Positions 25,754 through 34,741 of a stretch of DNA of 64,000 nt are shown piece after piece. Within the stretch, counting starts at the first letter, position 1; every line of letters begins with the position of its first letter. Made by a program: the position numbers and the translations under genes. The notes below the pieces were generated by a model. That model did not search any database and was not told the DNA's origin. It worked only from the letters and a program-made list of their open reading frames with translations. The stretch comes from Streptomyces sp. V1I1. Lineage in GTDB: Bacteria; Actinomycetota; Actinomycetes; Streptomycetales; Streptomycetaceae. The stretch is taken from contig NZ_JAUSZH010000001.1 of assembly GCF_030817355.1 (NCBI RefSeq), positions 5,332,501-5,396,500 of the forward strand, written 5' to 3'.

Positions 25754-26421
25754 ACCGGCTTGTCACCGCCCAACCGCACATAGAGCGCTGTCGACGGCGG
25801 GCACTGCGCCCTGCTCCGCACCGCCGACGCCACCTCGAACTCCGGCGCCCGCGCGCCCGATCCGTCGCAGGCCGTCTCCTTCACCTGCCCCTTGCTCGCG
25901 CTGTACACACAGTCGCCGACGACGGTGTGCGGGCCGCCGCCCTCGCCCGGGTCGCCCGGATGCGGAGGCTCCAGACTGCGCATACAGGCGTAGCCACGGC
26001 CCACCTCGCCGTCGCCGTCCTCGTCGGCCGCCGGACGGCTCTCGGAGATGTGCAGCACGAAGTCGGTGACCGCGGGGCAGGCGGGGCCGCTCGCGGGCCG
26101 CCCCCCGTCTCCGCCCCCGTCTCCGGCCCCGTATGCGCCTTCGTACCGGCCTTCGTGGCGGGCGATCACCCGGGCCGCCGCCTTCTCACTGGTGCAGGGC
26201 ACTTCCTGGACGTCACGGCCGCGCGAGCCGCAGTCGCCGGGGCCGAGGAAGACCGGGCCGTACCCGAAGGGCGTGGCGGTGGGGCTCCAGGCGCTGCCGC
26301 CGGCCGCTGTGGCGCGTCCCGTCGCCTGCTGGCAGCCGACGGTGAGCGCCGACGCCAGCGCGAGTGCCAGTACCAGTACCAGGGCGTTCACCGCCCCGGC
26401 GGACCGCCGCTGTGTGCCCAT
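25732..26421 (-). CDS. Putative lipoprotein of unknown function
   Basis: 229 residues from ATG 26421. The N-terminus has a basic start, a hydrophobic stretch (AVNALVLVLALALASAL) and a lipobox-like LTVGC, so it is probably lipid-anchored outside the cell. The mature part has several cysteines (GDCGSR, EVPCTSEK, GPACPAV, YACMRS, GDCVYS, ETACDG), suggesting disulfides, and a Gly/Asp-rich linker. No enzymatic motif seen. It lies downstream of the GH3 gene on the same strand, 134 bases away. Confidence 0.72.
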   Translation of the reverse strand: MGTQRRSAGAVNALVLVLALALASALTVGCQQATGRATAAGGSAWSPTATPFGYGPVFLGPGDCGSRGRDVQEVPCTSEKAAARVIARHEGRYEGAYGAGDGGGDGGRPASGPACPAVTDFVLHISESRPAADEDGDGEVGRGYACMRSLEPPHPGDPGEGGGPHTVVGDCVYSASKGQVKETACDGSGARAPEFEVASAVRSRAQCPPSTALYVRLGGDKPVGCARRV

Positions 26422-26555
26422 CCGGACCCCCCGAGCCCCGGCCCCCCGGCCGGTTGGTCCAGCGTGGCCCGCCGAGGCGGGCACACGCCAGACGCGCGGA
26501 GTGTTTCGGGACAATTGGGGGGAGTGCGCCGGTGGCGCGGGACGGGTCGGTTACG

Positions 26556-28373
26556 TCAGCCGAACGACAATCCGTGGCCGATGGGATACAGCACCTGGGC
26601 CGGATCGTCGGCCCGCTGCACGGGCACGGGCAGCCGCCCCTCGGGCTCGGCACGGCCCGCGATCACCCTTGCCGCGGCGCGCAGTTCGACATCGGTCCAG
26701 GAGTACGCGGCGAGCGCCGCGCGTACGCCGTCGAGCCGTGCGATGTCGTACGGATTGCGGATGGCGAGCGCGACGACCGGCACCCCCGTCACGGCGAGCC
26801 GTGCCACCAGGGTGCGCTGAGGGCTGGTCGCCGAGACGTTGTACGTGCCGACGATCACCGCGTCCTTGCCGCCCGCCGCCGCCACCGCTTCCTCGATCTT
26901 CGCCGCGGTGGGGGTGATGCCGGTGGACAGCGCGGTCGCGGTGAAGCCCAGTTCGGTGAAGGCCTTCGCCAGTACGGCGGTCGGCGGCCCGGTCGTCCCG
27001 GTCGGCGAGGCGGGGTCGGCGCCGACCACCAGGAGCTGCGGCTGCGTGCGCCGACTCAGCGGCAGCAGCCCGCCCTCGTTGACCAGCAAGGTCGTCGTCC
27101 GCTCCGCGATCCGGTCGGCGGCTGCGAGATGGGCGCCGACGCCGACGGTGCGATCGAGACGCCGGTGGGAGACGAACGGGTCGCGGAACAGGCCCAGTCG
27201 CTCCTTGAGGCAGAGGATGCGCAGGATCGATTCGTCGATGCGTGCCACGCTGATCTCGCCGCTCTTGACGGCGCTGAGGACGCCGTTCCAGGCGACGGCC
27301 AGGTCCGGCGGGTTGAGCAGCTGGTCCACGCCCGCCTTCAGCGCGAGCACCGGCACCCGGTGGTCTCCGTACTTGTCGCGCACGCCCTGCATATTGAGCG
27401 CGTCGGTGACGACCACCCCGTTGTAGCCGAGCTCCTCGCGCAGGATGCCGGTGAGGATGGGGCGGGACAGCGTGGCCGGGTCATTGCTCGGGTCCAGAGC
27501 CGGGAACTGGATGTGCGCCGTCATGATCGAGTCGATGCCGGCGGCGATCGCGGCCCGGAACGGCGGGGCGTCGATCTCCTCCCACTGCTGACGGGTGTGC
27601 GTAATGACGGGGATGCCGGTGTGACTGTCCACGGTGGTGTCACCGTGCCCCGGGAAGTGCTTGGAGGTCGCCGCGATGCCCGCGCCCTGGTAACCCTTGA
27701 CCTGCGCGGCGACCAGGCGGGCGACCGCCTCCGGGTCGGCGCCGAAGGACCGTACGCCGATGACCGGGTTGGCGGGATTGACGTTGACGTCGGCGACCGG
27801 GGCGTAGTTCTGCAGGATGCCCATCGCGGCCAGTTCGGCCCCGGCGATCTGCGCGGCGCTGCGGGCGTCGGACCGTGACCCGCCCGCCCCCAGCGCCATC
27901 GCGCCCGGCACGAGGGTGGCGGGCTTGCCGACCCGGGCGACGATGCCCTGCTCCTGATCGGTGGAGATCAGCAGCGGTACAGGGGTGGACTGGGCGAGCC
28001 CGGCGCGATGGATGCCGTTGGACAGATCGGCGATCTGGTGCGGATCGCGGGTGTTGTGCGCCCAGGAGAAGTAGATGATCCCGCCGACGTGATACGCGGC
28101 GACCAGCTCGGCGGCCGTACGGACGCCCATCTCCTTGAGGTTGAGCTCGATGTCGGCCTGGTCGGGAGCGGTGGCGGAGTGCCCGTACACCCGCATCACG
28201 AAAAGCTGGCCGACCTTCTCCTCGAGGCTCATCCGGGAGATCAGCCGTTTGAGACGGTCGCGGTGGGAGGGGTGGGCGAGGGCGGGGGACGCGGTGGCTA
28301 CGGCGCCGACCGCGACGGCGGTCGCGGCGGTCGCGGTGAGGAGGGTGCGTCTGGAGAGGCTCCGGTCGTGCAT
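26556..28373 (-). CDS. Exported glycoside hydrolase family 3, beta-N-acetylhexosaminidase (NagZ-like)
   Basis: 605 residues with a Tat-type signal (SRRTLLTATAATAVAVG, mature from about residue 34). GH3 motifs: GIIYFSWAHN, STDQEQG (136-143), KHFPGHGDT at 238-246 (the NagZ substrate-loop His) and VTDALNM with the nucleophile Asp324. A C-terminal alpha/beta sandwich domain follows. Expected to release terminal N-acetylglucosamine from cell-wall or chitin fragments outside the cell. Two GGAAA(C/G)TT-type sites lie upstream at 28412-28449. Confidence 0.92.
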   Translation of the reverse strand: MHDRSLSRRTLLTATAATAVAVGAVATASPALAHPSHRDRLKRLISRMSLEEKVGQLFVMRVYGHSATAPDQADIELNLKEMGVRTAAELVAAYHVGGIIYFSWAHNTRDPHQIADLSNGIHRAGLAQSTPVPLLISTDQEQGIVARVGKPATLVPGAMALGAGGSRSDARSAAQIAGAELAAMGILQNYAPVADVNVNPANPVIGVRSFGADPEAVARLVAAQVKGYQGAGIAATSKHFPGHGDTTVDSHTGIPVITHTRQQWEEIDAPPFRAAIAAGIDSIMTAHIQFPALDPSNDPATLSRPILTGILREELGYNGVVVTDALNMQGVRDKYGDHRVPVLALKAGVDQLLNPPDLAVAWNGVLSAVKSGEISVARIDESILRILCLKERLGLFRDPFVSHRRLDRTVGVGAHLAAADRIAERTTTLLVNEGGLLPLSRRTQPQLLVVGADPASPTGTTGPPTAVLAKAFTELGFTATALSTGITPTAAKIEEAVAAAGGKDAVIVGTYNVSATSPQRTLVARLAVTGVPVVALAIRNPYDIARLDGVRAALAAYSWTDVELRAAARVIAGRAEPEGRLPVPVQRADDPAQVLYPIGHGLSFG

Positions 28374-28411
28374 GGGTGCTCCTTCCGGCCTTGCTCGACA
28401 AGGGAGTTGAA

Positions 28412-28449
28412 GGAAACTTCCAAGGATTCACGGATAGCCGGAAAGTTAC
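28412..28449. promoter_or_regulatory. Paired GGAAAnTT-type sites upstream of the GH3 gene
   Basis: GGAAACTTCC (a 10-bp palindrome, 28412-28421) and GGAAAGTTAC (28440-28449) lie 40-75 bases upstream of the start, 28 bases apart. The arrangement suits an RpiR- or GntR-type amino-sugar regulator; the identity is inference. The rest of 28450-28663 is low-complexity GGTGGC-rich sequence without a gene. Confidence 0.35.
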
Positions 28450-28663
28450 TGCCAGGTCAAGGGTGTGGCAACAGAAAGCACGCGCGGCACGCGAAAGGTC
28501 ACCCGGACGCGGTGGCGGTGGCGGTGGCGGTGACGGCGACGGTGCCGGACGCGGTGACGGTCGGCCGGCCCGGGCGCGGGCGGCCCGGACGCGATGGCGG
28601 TCCCGGGTGCGCACCGCCCGACGGACCCGCACCCGGACCCGCCCCCCGCATCCGCCGCGCGGC

Positions 28664-29563
28664 TCACGCGCCCGGCCAGTGGCGCTGGAGCGATTCCACC
28701 GTCGCCGTGATCGCGGGGCGGCGCGCCGCGCCCGTGCGCCACAGCGCGTACAGCCGTCGCTTCGGCACCGGATCCAGGGCGAGAGCCACCACCCCGGCAG
28801 GCAGCGGGCCGCGGCCGAGCCGCGGGATCAAGGCGATGCCGAGCCCGGCCGCGACCAGAGCGAGCTGGGTGTGGTACTCCTCGGCCTGGTGGGCGAGATC
28901 GGGCTCGCAGCCGGCCGCCCGCAGCGTACGGACCAGCCAGTCGTGGCAGACCGTGCCCGGCGGCTGGCAGATCCACCGCTGCCCCGCCAGATCCTCGCGG
29001 CGCACGGACACGCGCGACGCCAGCCGATGCCCCTCCGGCACCAGGAGATCGCACAGGTCGTCGCCTATGACGGCCTGTTCCACGCCCTCGGGAGCGGGCA
29101 GCGGCGCGATGTCCCAGTCGTGCGCCAGGGCCAGGTCGATCACCCCGCGGGCCACCAGGTCGATGGAGAGATGCGGGTCGACCTCCGTCATCCGGGCGTC
29201 GAGCCCCGGATGCCTCCGGCCGAGTTCGGCGAGCACGCCGGGCAGCAGTCCACGGGCCGCCGAGGCGAACGCGCCGATGGTGAGCCGGCCGGTCGGCTGA
29301 CCCCTGCGCTCCTCCAGGGTGGTCTCGGCGCGCTCGACGATGGCGAGCAATTCCTGTGCGGTGGCGGCCAGATGACGCGCCTCGTCGGTGAGCGCGACAC
29401 CCCGTCCCCGCCGTTCGAGCAGGGGCGTACGCGTCTCCCGCTCCAGCTTGGTGATCTGCTGCGACACGGCGGACGGGGTATACCCGAGGGCGATGGCCGC
29501 GGCGGCCACGGAACCGTGGACGGAGACGGCGTGCAGTGCGCGCAGTCGTCCCAGATCGAGCAT
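28664..29563 (-). CDS. LysR-family transcriptional regulator
   Basis: 299 residues from ATG 29563 behind GGAGG. The N-terminal winged helix-turn-helix is clear (MLDLGRLRALHAVSVHGSVAAAAIALGYTPSAVSQQI), followed by the linker helix and a periplasmic-binding-fold effector domain (LTIGAFASAARGLLPGVL, DLALAHDWDIAPL). It is divergent from the EamA transporter at 29665 with about 100 bases between, so it probably regulates that gene. Confidence 0.92.
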   Translation of the reverse strand: MLDLGRLRALHAVSVHGSVAAAAIALGYTPSAVSQQITKLERETRTPLLERRGRGVALTDEARHLAATAQELLAIVERAETTLEERRGQPTGRLTIGAFASAARGLLPGVLAELGRRHPGLDARMTEVDPHLSIDLVARGVIDLALAHDWDIAPLPAPEGVEQAVIGDDLCDLLVPEGHRLASRVSVRREDLAGQRWICQPPGTVCHDWLVRTLRAAGCEPDLAHQAEEYHTQLALVAAGLGIALIPRLGRGPLPAGVVALALDPVPKRRLYALWRTGAARRPAITATVESLQRHWPGA

Positions 29564-29664
29564 GGCCGACCTCCATTTCTTCGGGCATTCGTAAGCAACG
29601 CTCAATTCCACCATGAAGAAATCCGTGCTGGTGCTACATGGTCGAGGCCGGTGATCCTCGGTAC

Positions 29665-30621
29665 ATGCGTCCCGTACACATCGCACTCGCCGTCCTGGTC
29701 GCCGCGGTCTGGGGAGTGAACTTCGTCGTCATCGAGCTCGGGCTCGGCCACTTCCCGCCGCTGCTCTTCTCCGCCCTGCGCTTCTTGGTGGCCGCGCTGC
29801 CCGCGGTCTTCTTCGTGGGCCGTCCGAAAGTCGCCTGGAAGTGGGTGATCGGCGTCGGACTGGCGCTGGGTGTCGCGAAGTTCGGACTTCTGTTCATCGG
29901 CATGGACCGCGGGATGCCGGCCGGGCTGTCTTCGCTCGTCGTGCAGATCCAGGCGGTCTTCACGGCCCTGTTCGCCGCTGTAGTCCTCAGCGAACGGCCG
30001 GGGAGGGTACGGGTCCTTGGCATGGCGGTCGCCCTGTGCGGCATCGCCCTCGCCGCGGTCGACGAAGGGACCTCGGGCCCCGTCCTCGCCTTCCTGCTCG
30101 TCATCGCGGCCGCGGCCTGCTGGGGCGTGTCCAATGTGCTGACCCGCAAGGCGTCCCCGCCGGACGCACTGAACTTCATGATCTGGGTCTCGACCGTCCC
30201 CGTACTGCCGCTGCTCGCGCTCTCCCTGCTCTTCGAAGGCCCGCAGGCCGATCTGGAAGCGCTGCGCGCCCTGGACTGGAGCGGCGCCGGCGCGATCGTC
30301 TACGTCGCCTGGGGCGCGACGGTCTTCGGCTTCGGCGCCTGGGGCTTCCTGCTGCGCCGCTACCCCGCCTCCGCCGTCGCCCCCTTCTCACTGCTCGTGC
30401 CGGTCTTCGGCATGTCGTCGGCGGCCCTGCTGCTCGACGAGTCGGTGAGCCCGTTGCGCTGGGGCGCGGCAGCGCTGCTGGTCGGCGGGGTGGCACTCAC
30501 CTCACTGTCGCGAGCAGGCGCTCCAGGTGCTCCCGTCCCGGAACCAGTAGCCCCGGCAGGTCAGCTGCCTCCGGATGCCAGCGCTTCTCGTACTCCCAGC
30601 ACAGCCACGTCTCCTCGGTGA
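29665..30621 (+). CDS. EamA-family (DMT superfamily) transporter
   Basis: About 318 residues with ten hydrophobic segments in two EamA repeats (IALAVLVAAVWGVNFVVIEL opens repeat 1; AFLLVIAAAACWGVSNVLTR opens repeat 2). A metabolite or drug exporter of the inner membrane. ATG 29665 is preferred because MRPVHIALAVLVAAVWG is the usual N-terminus; ATG 29638 is possible. The last 35 residues (from about GAPVPEPVAPAGQLPP) are Pro/Ala/Ser-rich, non-family, and encoded antisense to the convergent isomerase, overlapping it by 125 bases. Confidence 0.88.
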   Translation: MRPVHIALAVLVAAVWGVNFVVIELGLGHFPPLLFSALRFLVAALPAVFFVGRPKVAWKWVIGVGLALGVAKFGLLFIGMDRGMPAGLSSLVVQIQAVFTALFAAVVLSERPGRVRVLGMAVALCGIALAAVDEGTSGPVLAFLLVIAAAACWGVSNVLTRKASPPDALNFMIWVSTVPVLPLLALSLLFEGPQADLEALRALDWSGAGAIVYVAWGATVFGFGAWGFLLRRYPASAVAPFSLLVPVFGMSSAALLLDESVSPLRWGAAALLVGGVALTSLSRAGAPGAPVPEPVAPAGQLPPDASASRTPSTATSPR

Positions 30622-31285
30622 GCGTCGCCAGGCACTCGGCCAGCGGCAGTACGCCTGCGCCCAGCGGCAGCGGCGCGAGGTCGTCGCGCGATGCGACGTC
30701 CTTGACCTGGACATAGCCGAGGAAGGGAGCGAGCGCCGCATGCGCCGCCGCCGGTTCCTCGTGGTCGAGCCACGGGTGCACCACGTCCCAGATCGCGCCC
30801 GCGTGCTTGTGGCCGACGGGGCCCAGGATGCGGGAGACATCGGCGCCGGTACGGTGCGAGTCGTGGGTCTCCAGCAGGATCCGTACGCCGAGTCCGGCCG
30901 CGGTCTCGGCGGCGGCTCCGAGCCGGCGGGCGGCCGTGGCCTCCGCCTCGGCCGGGTCCTGGTCGCCCCCGCCGGGGAAGACGCGTACATTCGGCGCGCC
31001 CAAGTCCTTCGCCAGCCGGAGGAGTTCGTCGAGCTCCTCGTACACCGGAGCGTCGTCGCCGGGAGCCGCGACGCCGGTGTACCCGCACACGGTGAGAATC
31101 TCCACGCCCGCGCGTTCGAACTCCGCCACCACAGCGGCCCGTTCCCGCGTTCCGATCCCCGGATGCACCGGCTCCTCGGGGTCGGCGCGCAGCTCGACCC
31201 CCTGATAGCCGGTGTCCGCGGCGAGCGCGACCACATCCGCGACGGGCATGCCCGGCACGCCGAGCGTCGAGAAGGCGAACCTCAT
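30497..31285 (-). CDS. TIM-barrel sugar phosphate isomerase/epimerase
   Basis: 262 residues of the xylose-isomerase-like TIM-barrel family (AP_endonuc_2): MRFAFSTLGVPGMPVADVV, YQGVELRADP, VRVFPGGGD, ILLETHDSH with the metal-binding Glu, AIWDVVHPW and YVQVKD. Starts at ATG 31285, overlapping the stop of the MarR-GNAT gene by four bases, so the two are co-transcribed. Substrate unknown; acts in the cytoplasm. Confidence 0.88.
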   Translation of the reverse strand: MRFAFSTLGVPGMPVADVVALAADTGYQGVELRADPEEPVHPGIGTRERAAVVAEFERAGVEILTVCGYTGVAAPGDDAPVYEELDELLRLAKDLGAPNVRVFPGGGDQDPAEAEATAARRLGAAAETAAGLGVRILLETHDSHRTGADVSRILGPVGHKHAGAIWDVVHPWLDHEEPAAAHAALAPFLGYVQVKDVASRDDLAPLPLGAGVLPLAECLATLTEETWLCWEYEKRWHPEAADLPGLLVPGREHLERLLATVR

Positions 31286-32217
31286 TTGACCGTTCCTTCC
31301 TGCAGGGGCAGCCGCCAGTCCTGGCCGACCAGATCCGCTCCGTACGAGCGGTGCGGCTTCTCGGCGACGAGGGTGAACCCGGCCCGCTGATAGATCCGGC
31401 GGGCCCCGGTCAGTACGTCATTGGTCCACAGCACCAGTTCTCGGTACCCCACATCGCGCGCGAAATCCACGACAGTGCTCACGAGTCGGTCGCCGAGTCC
31501 GTGACCGCGCGCCTCCGGTTCGACGAGCAGGAGCCGCAGCCGCGCGGTCGCCGGCGCGTCGTCCCGTACACACATCACCGACCCGACCGGCCGCCCGTCC
31601 AGCTCGGCGATCCACACCCGCTCCAGATGGGGGTCGTGGTCCTGCGCGAAGTCCGCGACGATCCGGGCGACGAGCCCTTCGAAGTCGGCGTTCCAGCCGT
31701 ACTCGGCGGCGTACAGCGCACCGTGCCGCTGCACGACCCACCCCAGATCGCCGGGCCCGGGCTCGCGCACCACCGGTCCCTCGCGGTGCGCAGTCCGGGA
31801 CCGGGAGAGGATCTCGCGCACGGTGCGCATCGCCTCGACCAGCCGCGGCCGCTCGTCCGTCGCCACCTTGGCCAGCAGCGCCCCGACGGCCTCCCGCGAC
31901 CGCTCGTCCAGCAGCGCGGCGGCCTCGCGCCCGCGGGGGGTGAGGGTGATCCGCTGCCGCCGCGGATCCACCTCGGACGGCGCCCGCCCGACCAGCCCGT
32001 CCCGCTCGAACTTGGCGAGCAGCCTGCTCAGGTACCCGGCGTCGAGGGAGAGTTCGGCGCGCAGGTCGGCGGCGTCGGTACGGGGGCTGTGGGCGAGTTC
32101 GTACAGGACGCGCGACTCGGTGAGGGTGTACGGGGTGTAGAGGTGCTTGCTGTAGTCGAGCGCGCCGATGAGGTTGGTGTAGAAGCGGTTGAACGCGCGG
32201 ATTTCATGGATCGGCAT
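31282..32217 (-). CDS. MarR-type regulator fused to a GNAT acetyltransferase
   Basis: 311 residues. N-terminal winged-helix MarR domain (about 1-145): YTLTESRVLYELAHSPRTDA, LSLDAGYLSRLLAKFERDGLV, RRQRITLTPRG. C-terminal GNAT domain (about 150-305) with the acetyl-CoA loop EARGHGLGDRLV and the tail YQRAGFTLVAEKPH. Such fusions couple a sensor/repressor to N-acetylation. A 13-bp palindrome 65 bases upstream of the start is a likely autoregulatory site. Confidence 0.9.
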   Translation of the reverse strand: MPIHEIRAFNRFYTNLIGALDYSKHLYTPYTLTESRVLYELAHSPRTDAADLRAELSLDAGYLSRLLAKFERDGLVGRAPSEVDPRRQRITLTPRGREAAALLDERSREAVGALLAKVATDERPRLVEAMRTVREILSRSRTAHREGPVVREPGPGDLGWVVQRHGALYAAEYGWNADFEGLVARIVADFAQDHDPHLERVWIAELDGRPVGSVMCVRDDAPATARLRLLLVEPEARGHGLGDRLVSTVVDFARDVGYRELVLWTNDVLTGARRIYQRAGFTLVAEKPHRSYGADLVGQDWRLPLQEGTVK

Positions 32218-32220
32218 GAG

Positions 32221-32276
32221 CTACTCCGGGCTGGGTCACTCCGGGCTGCTTACTCTGGGCTACTTACTCCGGGCTC
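32221..32276. repeat. Imperfect ACTCCGGGCT repeats in the MarR-GNAT leader
   Basis: Four near-copies of (A)CTC(C/T)GGGCT spaced 13-17 bases apart, directly upstream of the MarR-GNAT start codon. They may be binding sites or slippage products. Confidence 0.6.
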
Positions 32277-32281
32277 TACCC

Positions 32282-32294
32282 TTGACTGAGTCAA
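32282..32294. promoter_or_regulatory. Palindrome TTGACTgAGTCAA, candidate MarR operator
   Basis: A perfect 13-bp dyad with a one-base centre, 65 bases upstream of the MarR-GNAT start. Its arm TTGACT also resembles a -35 box, the arrangement expected if repressor binding blocks the promoter. The remaining 32295-32582 stretch shows no gene I would call. Confidence 0.5.
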
Positions 32295-32582
32295 CGGTAT
32301 GGCGGGGTTCGGGCCCCGGCAAGGGCTGGTGGCCACCTTGTCGTTCACGGTCGCGGCGGCCGCGCCAACTGGTGTTCTCGCTCTCCCGGTAGGCCGTCCC
32401 GGGTTGCCCTAGGTCAGAAGGATCCCCGTTTCTCATTCGCTCCAGTCTTCACAACATCTCCTCATACGTCGGCTATGAGCGCTACGGTTCTCTTCGTCGC
32501 ACCACGTGCGCACTACGTCACAGATCGACATGTTGTGGCTGCTTGGGCCTGCCCTGAGGCGGCCGCACGTCTGGGGGACTGC

Positions 32583-34625
32583 ATGCTCGAAATGCCCAAG
32601 GGCTCCAATGTCGGCCTGACAACCCTGAGCGATGACACCGGTTCGGTGATCGTGAGTCTGCGCTGGAGCAGCGCGGCGGGAGACGGGGACGCGGATGTGT
32701 CCGTATTGCTGTTGGACGACAACGGCAAGGTGCGCAGCGACGCCGATTTCTTCTTCTACAACAACCCCGCGGCAGCCGACGGCAGCGTGCAGCTGTTGGG
32801 CAAGACACCGACCGACAGTGGCAGCGAAGACCGCATCAGCCTCGATCTGACCGCAGTGCCCCCGAATGTCGAACGCATTGTTGTTGCGGCCAGTCAGTAC
32901 GGCGGTTCCTGCTTCGGTGAACTGGACGACCTGCGGGTGACGCTCGCCGATCGCAGCGGCGAGGCTCTGCTCGGATTCTCCATCGCCGACGCCGGCGTCG
33001 AGAGCGCATTCATCTTCGGTGAGCTCTACAGGCGGGGCGAGGAGTGGAAGTTCCGGGCGATCGGTCAGGGCTACGAGACCGGCCTGGCGGGTCTGGCCAC
33101 GGACTTCGGTATCGACATCGATGACGCGAGCGATGACGATGCCGCAGAACCAGCCGAGGTGGAGCCGGTGCTGAAGGCCGAAGAGCCACGGGCTCCGGCC
33201 GCCGAACCGCCGGTGGCGTTCCCCGCACAGGCAGTACGCGAAGCGCAGCCTGCCGATGTGAAGCAGACGCCGACGCGCGCCCGTGGCCCTCGTACCGCCA
33301 AGAAGAAGGTCACGCTTCCCAAGGTGGCCAAGAAGTCCCTCGCCGAGAACGATTCCTGGAAACCTGCACGTCTCTTCCCCGCGCCGTCGCTCAAGAGCGA
33401 CAAGGAGCGTGAGCTACGGGCAACTTCCGTTCTGCTCTCGGTGATGGCCGAAGTACCGGAGTTCGGGCGCCGGCTCATCGCTGCTTTCGGCGCACCGGCG
33501 GGCCGTATGCAGACCTTCACCGAGGTCACGCTGCCGCACGGAGAAAACCCCAAGCGCCCGGACGGTGTGATCCGCGTGGAAAGGGCGGGCAAGCTCTGGA
33601 CCGCTCTGCTCGAGACGAAGACCAATGGAAACCCGCTCAAGCCGGATCAGGTACAGAACTACATGGACATCGGCGCCCGCCGCGGCTACGAGGCCGTCAT
33701 CACGCTCTCAAACGACGTGGCTCTGGAAGGCAGTCCGCTGGTGGACGTCAGGATCGACGGACGGCGTAAGCACAAGGTCGCGCTGTGGCACTTGTCCTGG
33801 GCCGAAGTGGCCCACCAGGCACAGATGCTGATCCGCCACGAGGGCGTCGGCAACGCCGCCCATGCGTGGCTCCTGCAGGAACTGCTGCACTACCTTCAGC
33901 ACGAGAATTCCGGCTGCCACGGATTTCAGAACATGGGTCCGGCCTGGGTGCCCGTACGAAACGGTATCGACACGGAGACTCTCTGCCAGGGGGACCGGCG
34001 CGCCGTCGAGGTCGTCGAGAGCTGGGAGCAGCTCATCCGTCAGGTCTGTCTGCGGCTGGGCGGCGAACTCGGCCAGAAGGCCCTGCCGGTACAGCGTGCC
34101 AAGCGCGGCACCGATCCGCATTCCCGGCGGGCCGCACTCGCCGACCGGCTGTGCGAGGAAGGCCGACTGACCGCCGAGTTGCGCATCGACGGCACGCCCG
34201 GTGTTCTGGCGATCGTGGCCGATCTGCGGACCGGCAAGCTGCGCACGTCCATCGAAATCCAGGCCCCGGAAGGGAGTTACCCCCTCACCTCGGCCAAGCG
34301 CCTGATCCGGCTGCTGGCCGAGGCGCCTGCGGACCTCCACGTCGAGACCCTCGTCGAGGGCGGCAACGGCCCACGCGGCACCCTGGAACGGCTACGGCCC
34401 GAACCGGCCGACATCCTTCCCAAGGACGGCGCCCGGATGACCGGTTTCCGGCTGTCGTTGTTCAAGGGCATGGGCGCCACTCGCGGCAGCGCGGAATCCG
34501 GATTCATCCGCAGCGTCGACGAGGCTGTGGACCGGTTCTACGCAGGCGTGGTCGCTCAGCTGGGCCCCTTCGAACGACGCCCGGTCAGCCGATCGCAATC
34601 CACGGAACCAGCCGCCGTCGGCTGA
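32583..34625 (+). CDS. TerD-domain protein fused to a PD-(D/E)XK nuclease-like domain
   Basis: 680 residues from ATG 32583, chosen because GGGGGA precedes it and MLEMPKGSNVGLT is the standard TerD start. Residues 4-175 form a TerD (tellurite/stress) domain with Ca2+-site-type acidic stretches (LLLDDNGKVRSDADFFFYNN). Residues about 180-250 are an acidic then Ala/Pro/Lys-rich linker. Residues about 275-400 fit a PD-(D/E)XK nuclease core: Glu314 in TFTEVTL, Asp327 in RPDGVI, Glu344-Thr-Lys346 in ALLETKT, then a Gln-bearing helix. The 250-residue C-terminus is unrecognised. A cytoplasmic stress or defence effector is likely. It stands alone, without other ter genes. Confidence 0.75.
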   Translation: MLEMPKGSNVGLTTLSDDTGSVIVSLRWSSAAGDGDADVSVLLLDDNGKVRSDADFFFYNNPAAADGSVQLLGKTPTDSGSEDRISLDLTAVPPNVERIVVAASQYGGSCFGELDDLRVTLADRSGEALLGFSIADAGVESAFIFGELYRRGEEWKFRAIGQGYETGLAGLATDFGIDIDDASDDDAAEPAEVEPVLKAEEPRAPAAEPPVAFPAQAVREAQPADVKQTPTRARGPRTAKKKVTLPKVAKKSLAENDSWKPARLFPAPSLKSDKERELRATSVLLSVMAEVPEFGRRLIAAFGAPAGRMQTFTEVTLPHGENPKRPDGVIRVERAGKLWTALLETKTNGNPLKPDQVQNYMDIGARRGYEAVITLSNDVALEGSPLVDVRIDGRRKHKVALWHLSWAEVAHQAQMLIRHEGVGNAAHAWLLQELLHYLQHENSGCHGFQNMGPAWVPVRNGIDTETLCQGDRRAVEVVESWEQLIRQVCLRLGGELGQKALPVQRAKRGTDPHSRRAALADRLCEEGRLTAELRIDGTPGVLAIVADLRTGKLRTSIEIQAPEGSYPLTSAKRLIRLLAEAPADLHVETLVEGGNGPRGTLERLRPEPADILPKDGARMTGFRLSLFKGMGATRGSAESGFIRSVDEAVDRFYAGVVAQLGPFERRPVSRSQSTEPAAVG

Positions 34626-34634
34626 TCCTGAGTT

Positions 34635-34692
34635 GCGGGACTGTCAGCCGTACTGCGCCGCCACGGCGGCGCAGTACGGCTGACAGTCCCGC
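34635..34692. terminator. Long perfect palindrome, bidirectional terminator
   Basis: Two 28-bp arms (34635-34662 and 34665-34692) that are exact reverse complements around a 2-base centre, between the convergent TerD-fusion and LacI genes. Confidence 0.9.
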
Positions 34693-34741
34693 GGCCTCAC
34701 CGGCGGGGGCAGTGCGGCGCCCTCGTGCCGGAGTCGCCCCC

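Noticed and set aside
28500..28660. GGTGGC-type repeats considered as a gene or CRISPR-like array
   Set aside because: The units are short, imperfect and uninterrupted by spacers. It is simple low-complexity DNA. No CRISPR array was seen anywhere in the window.
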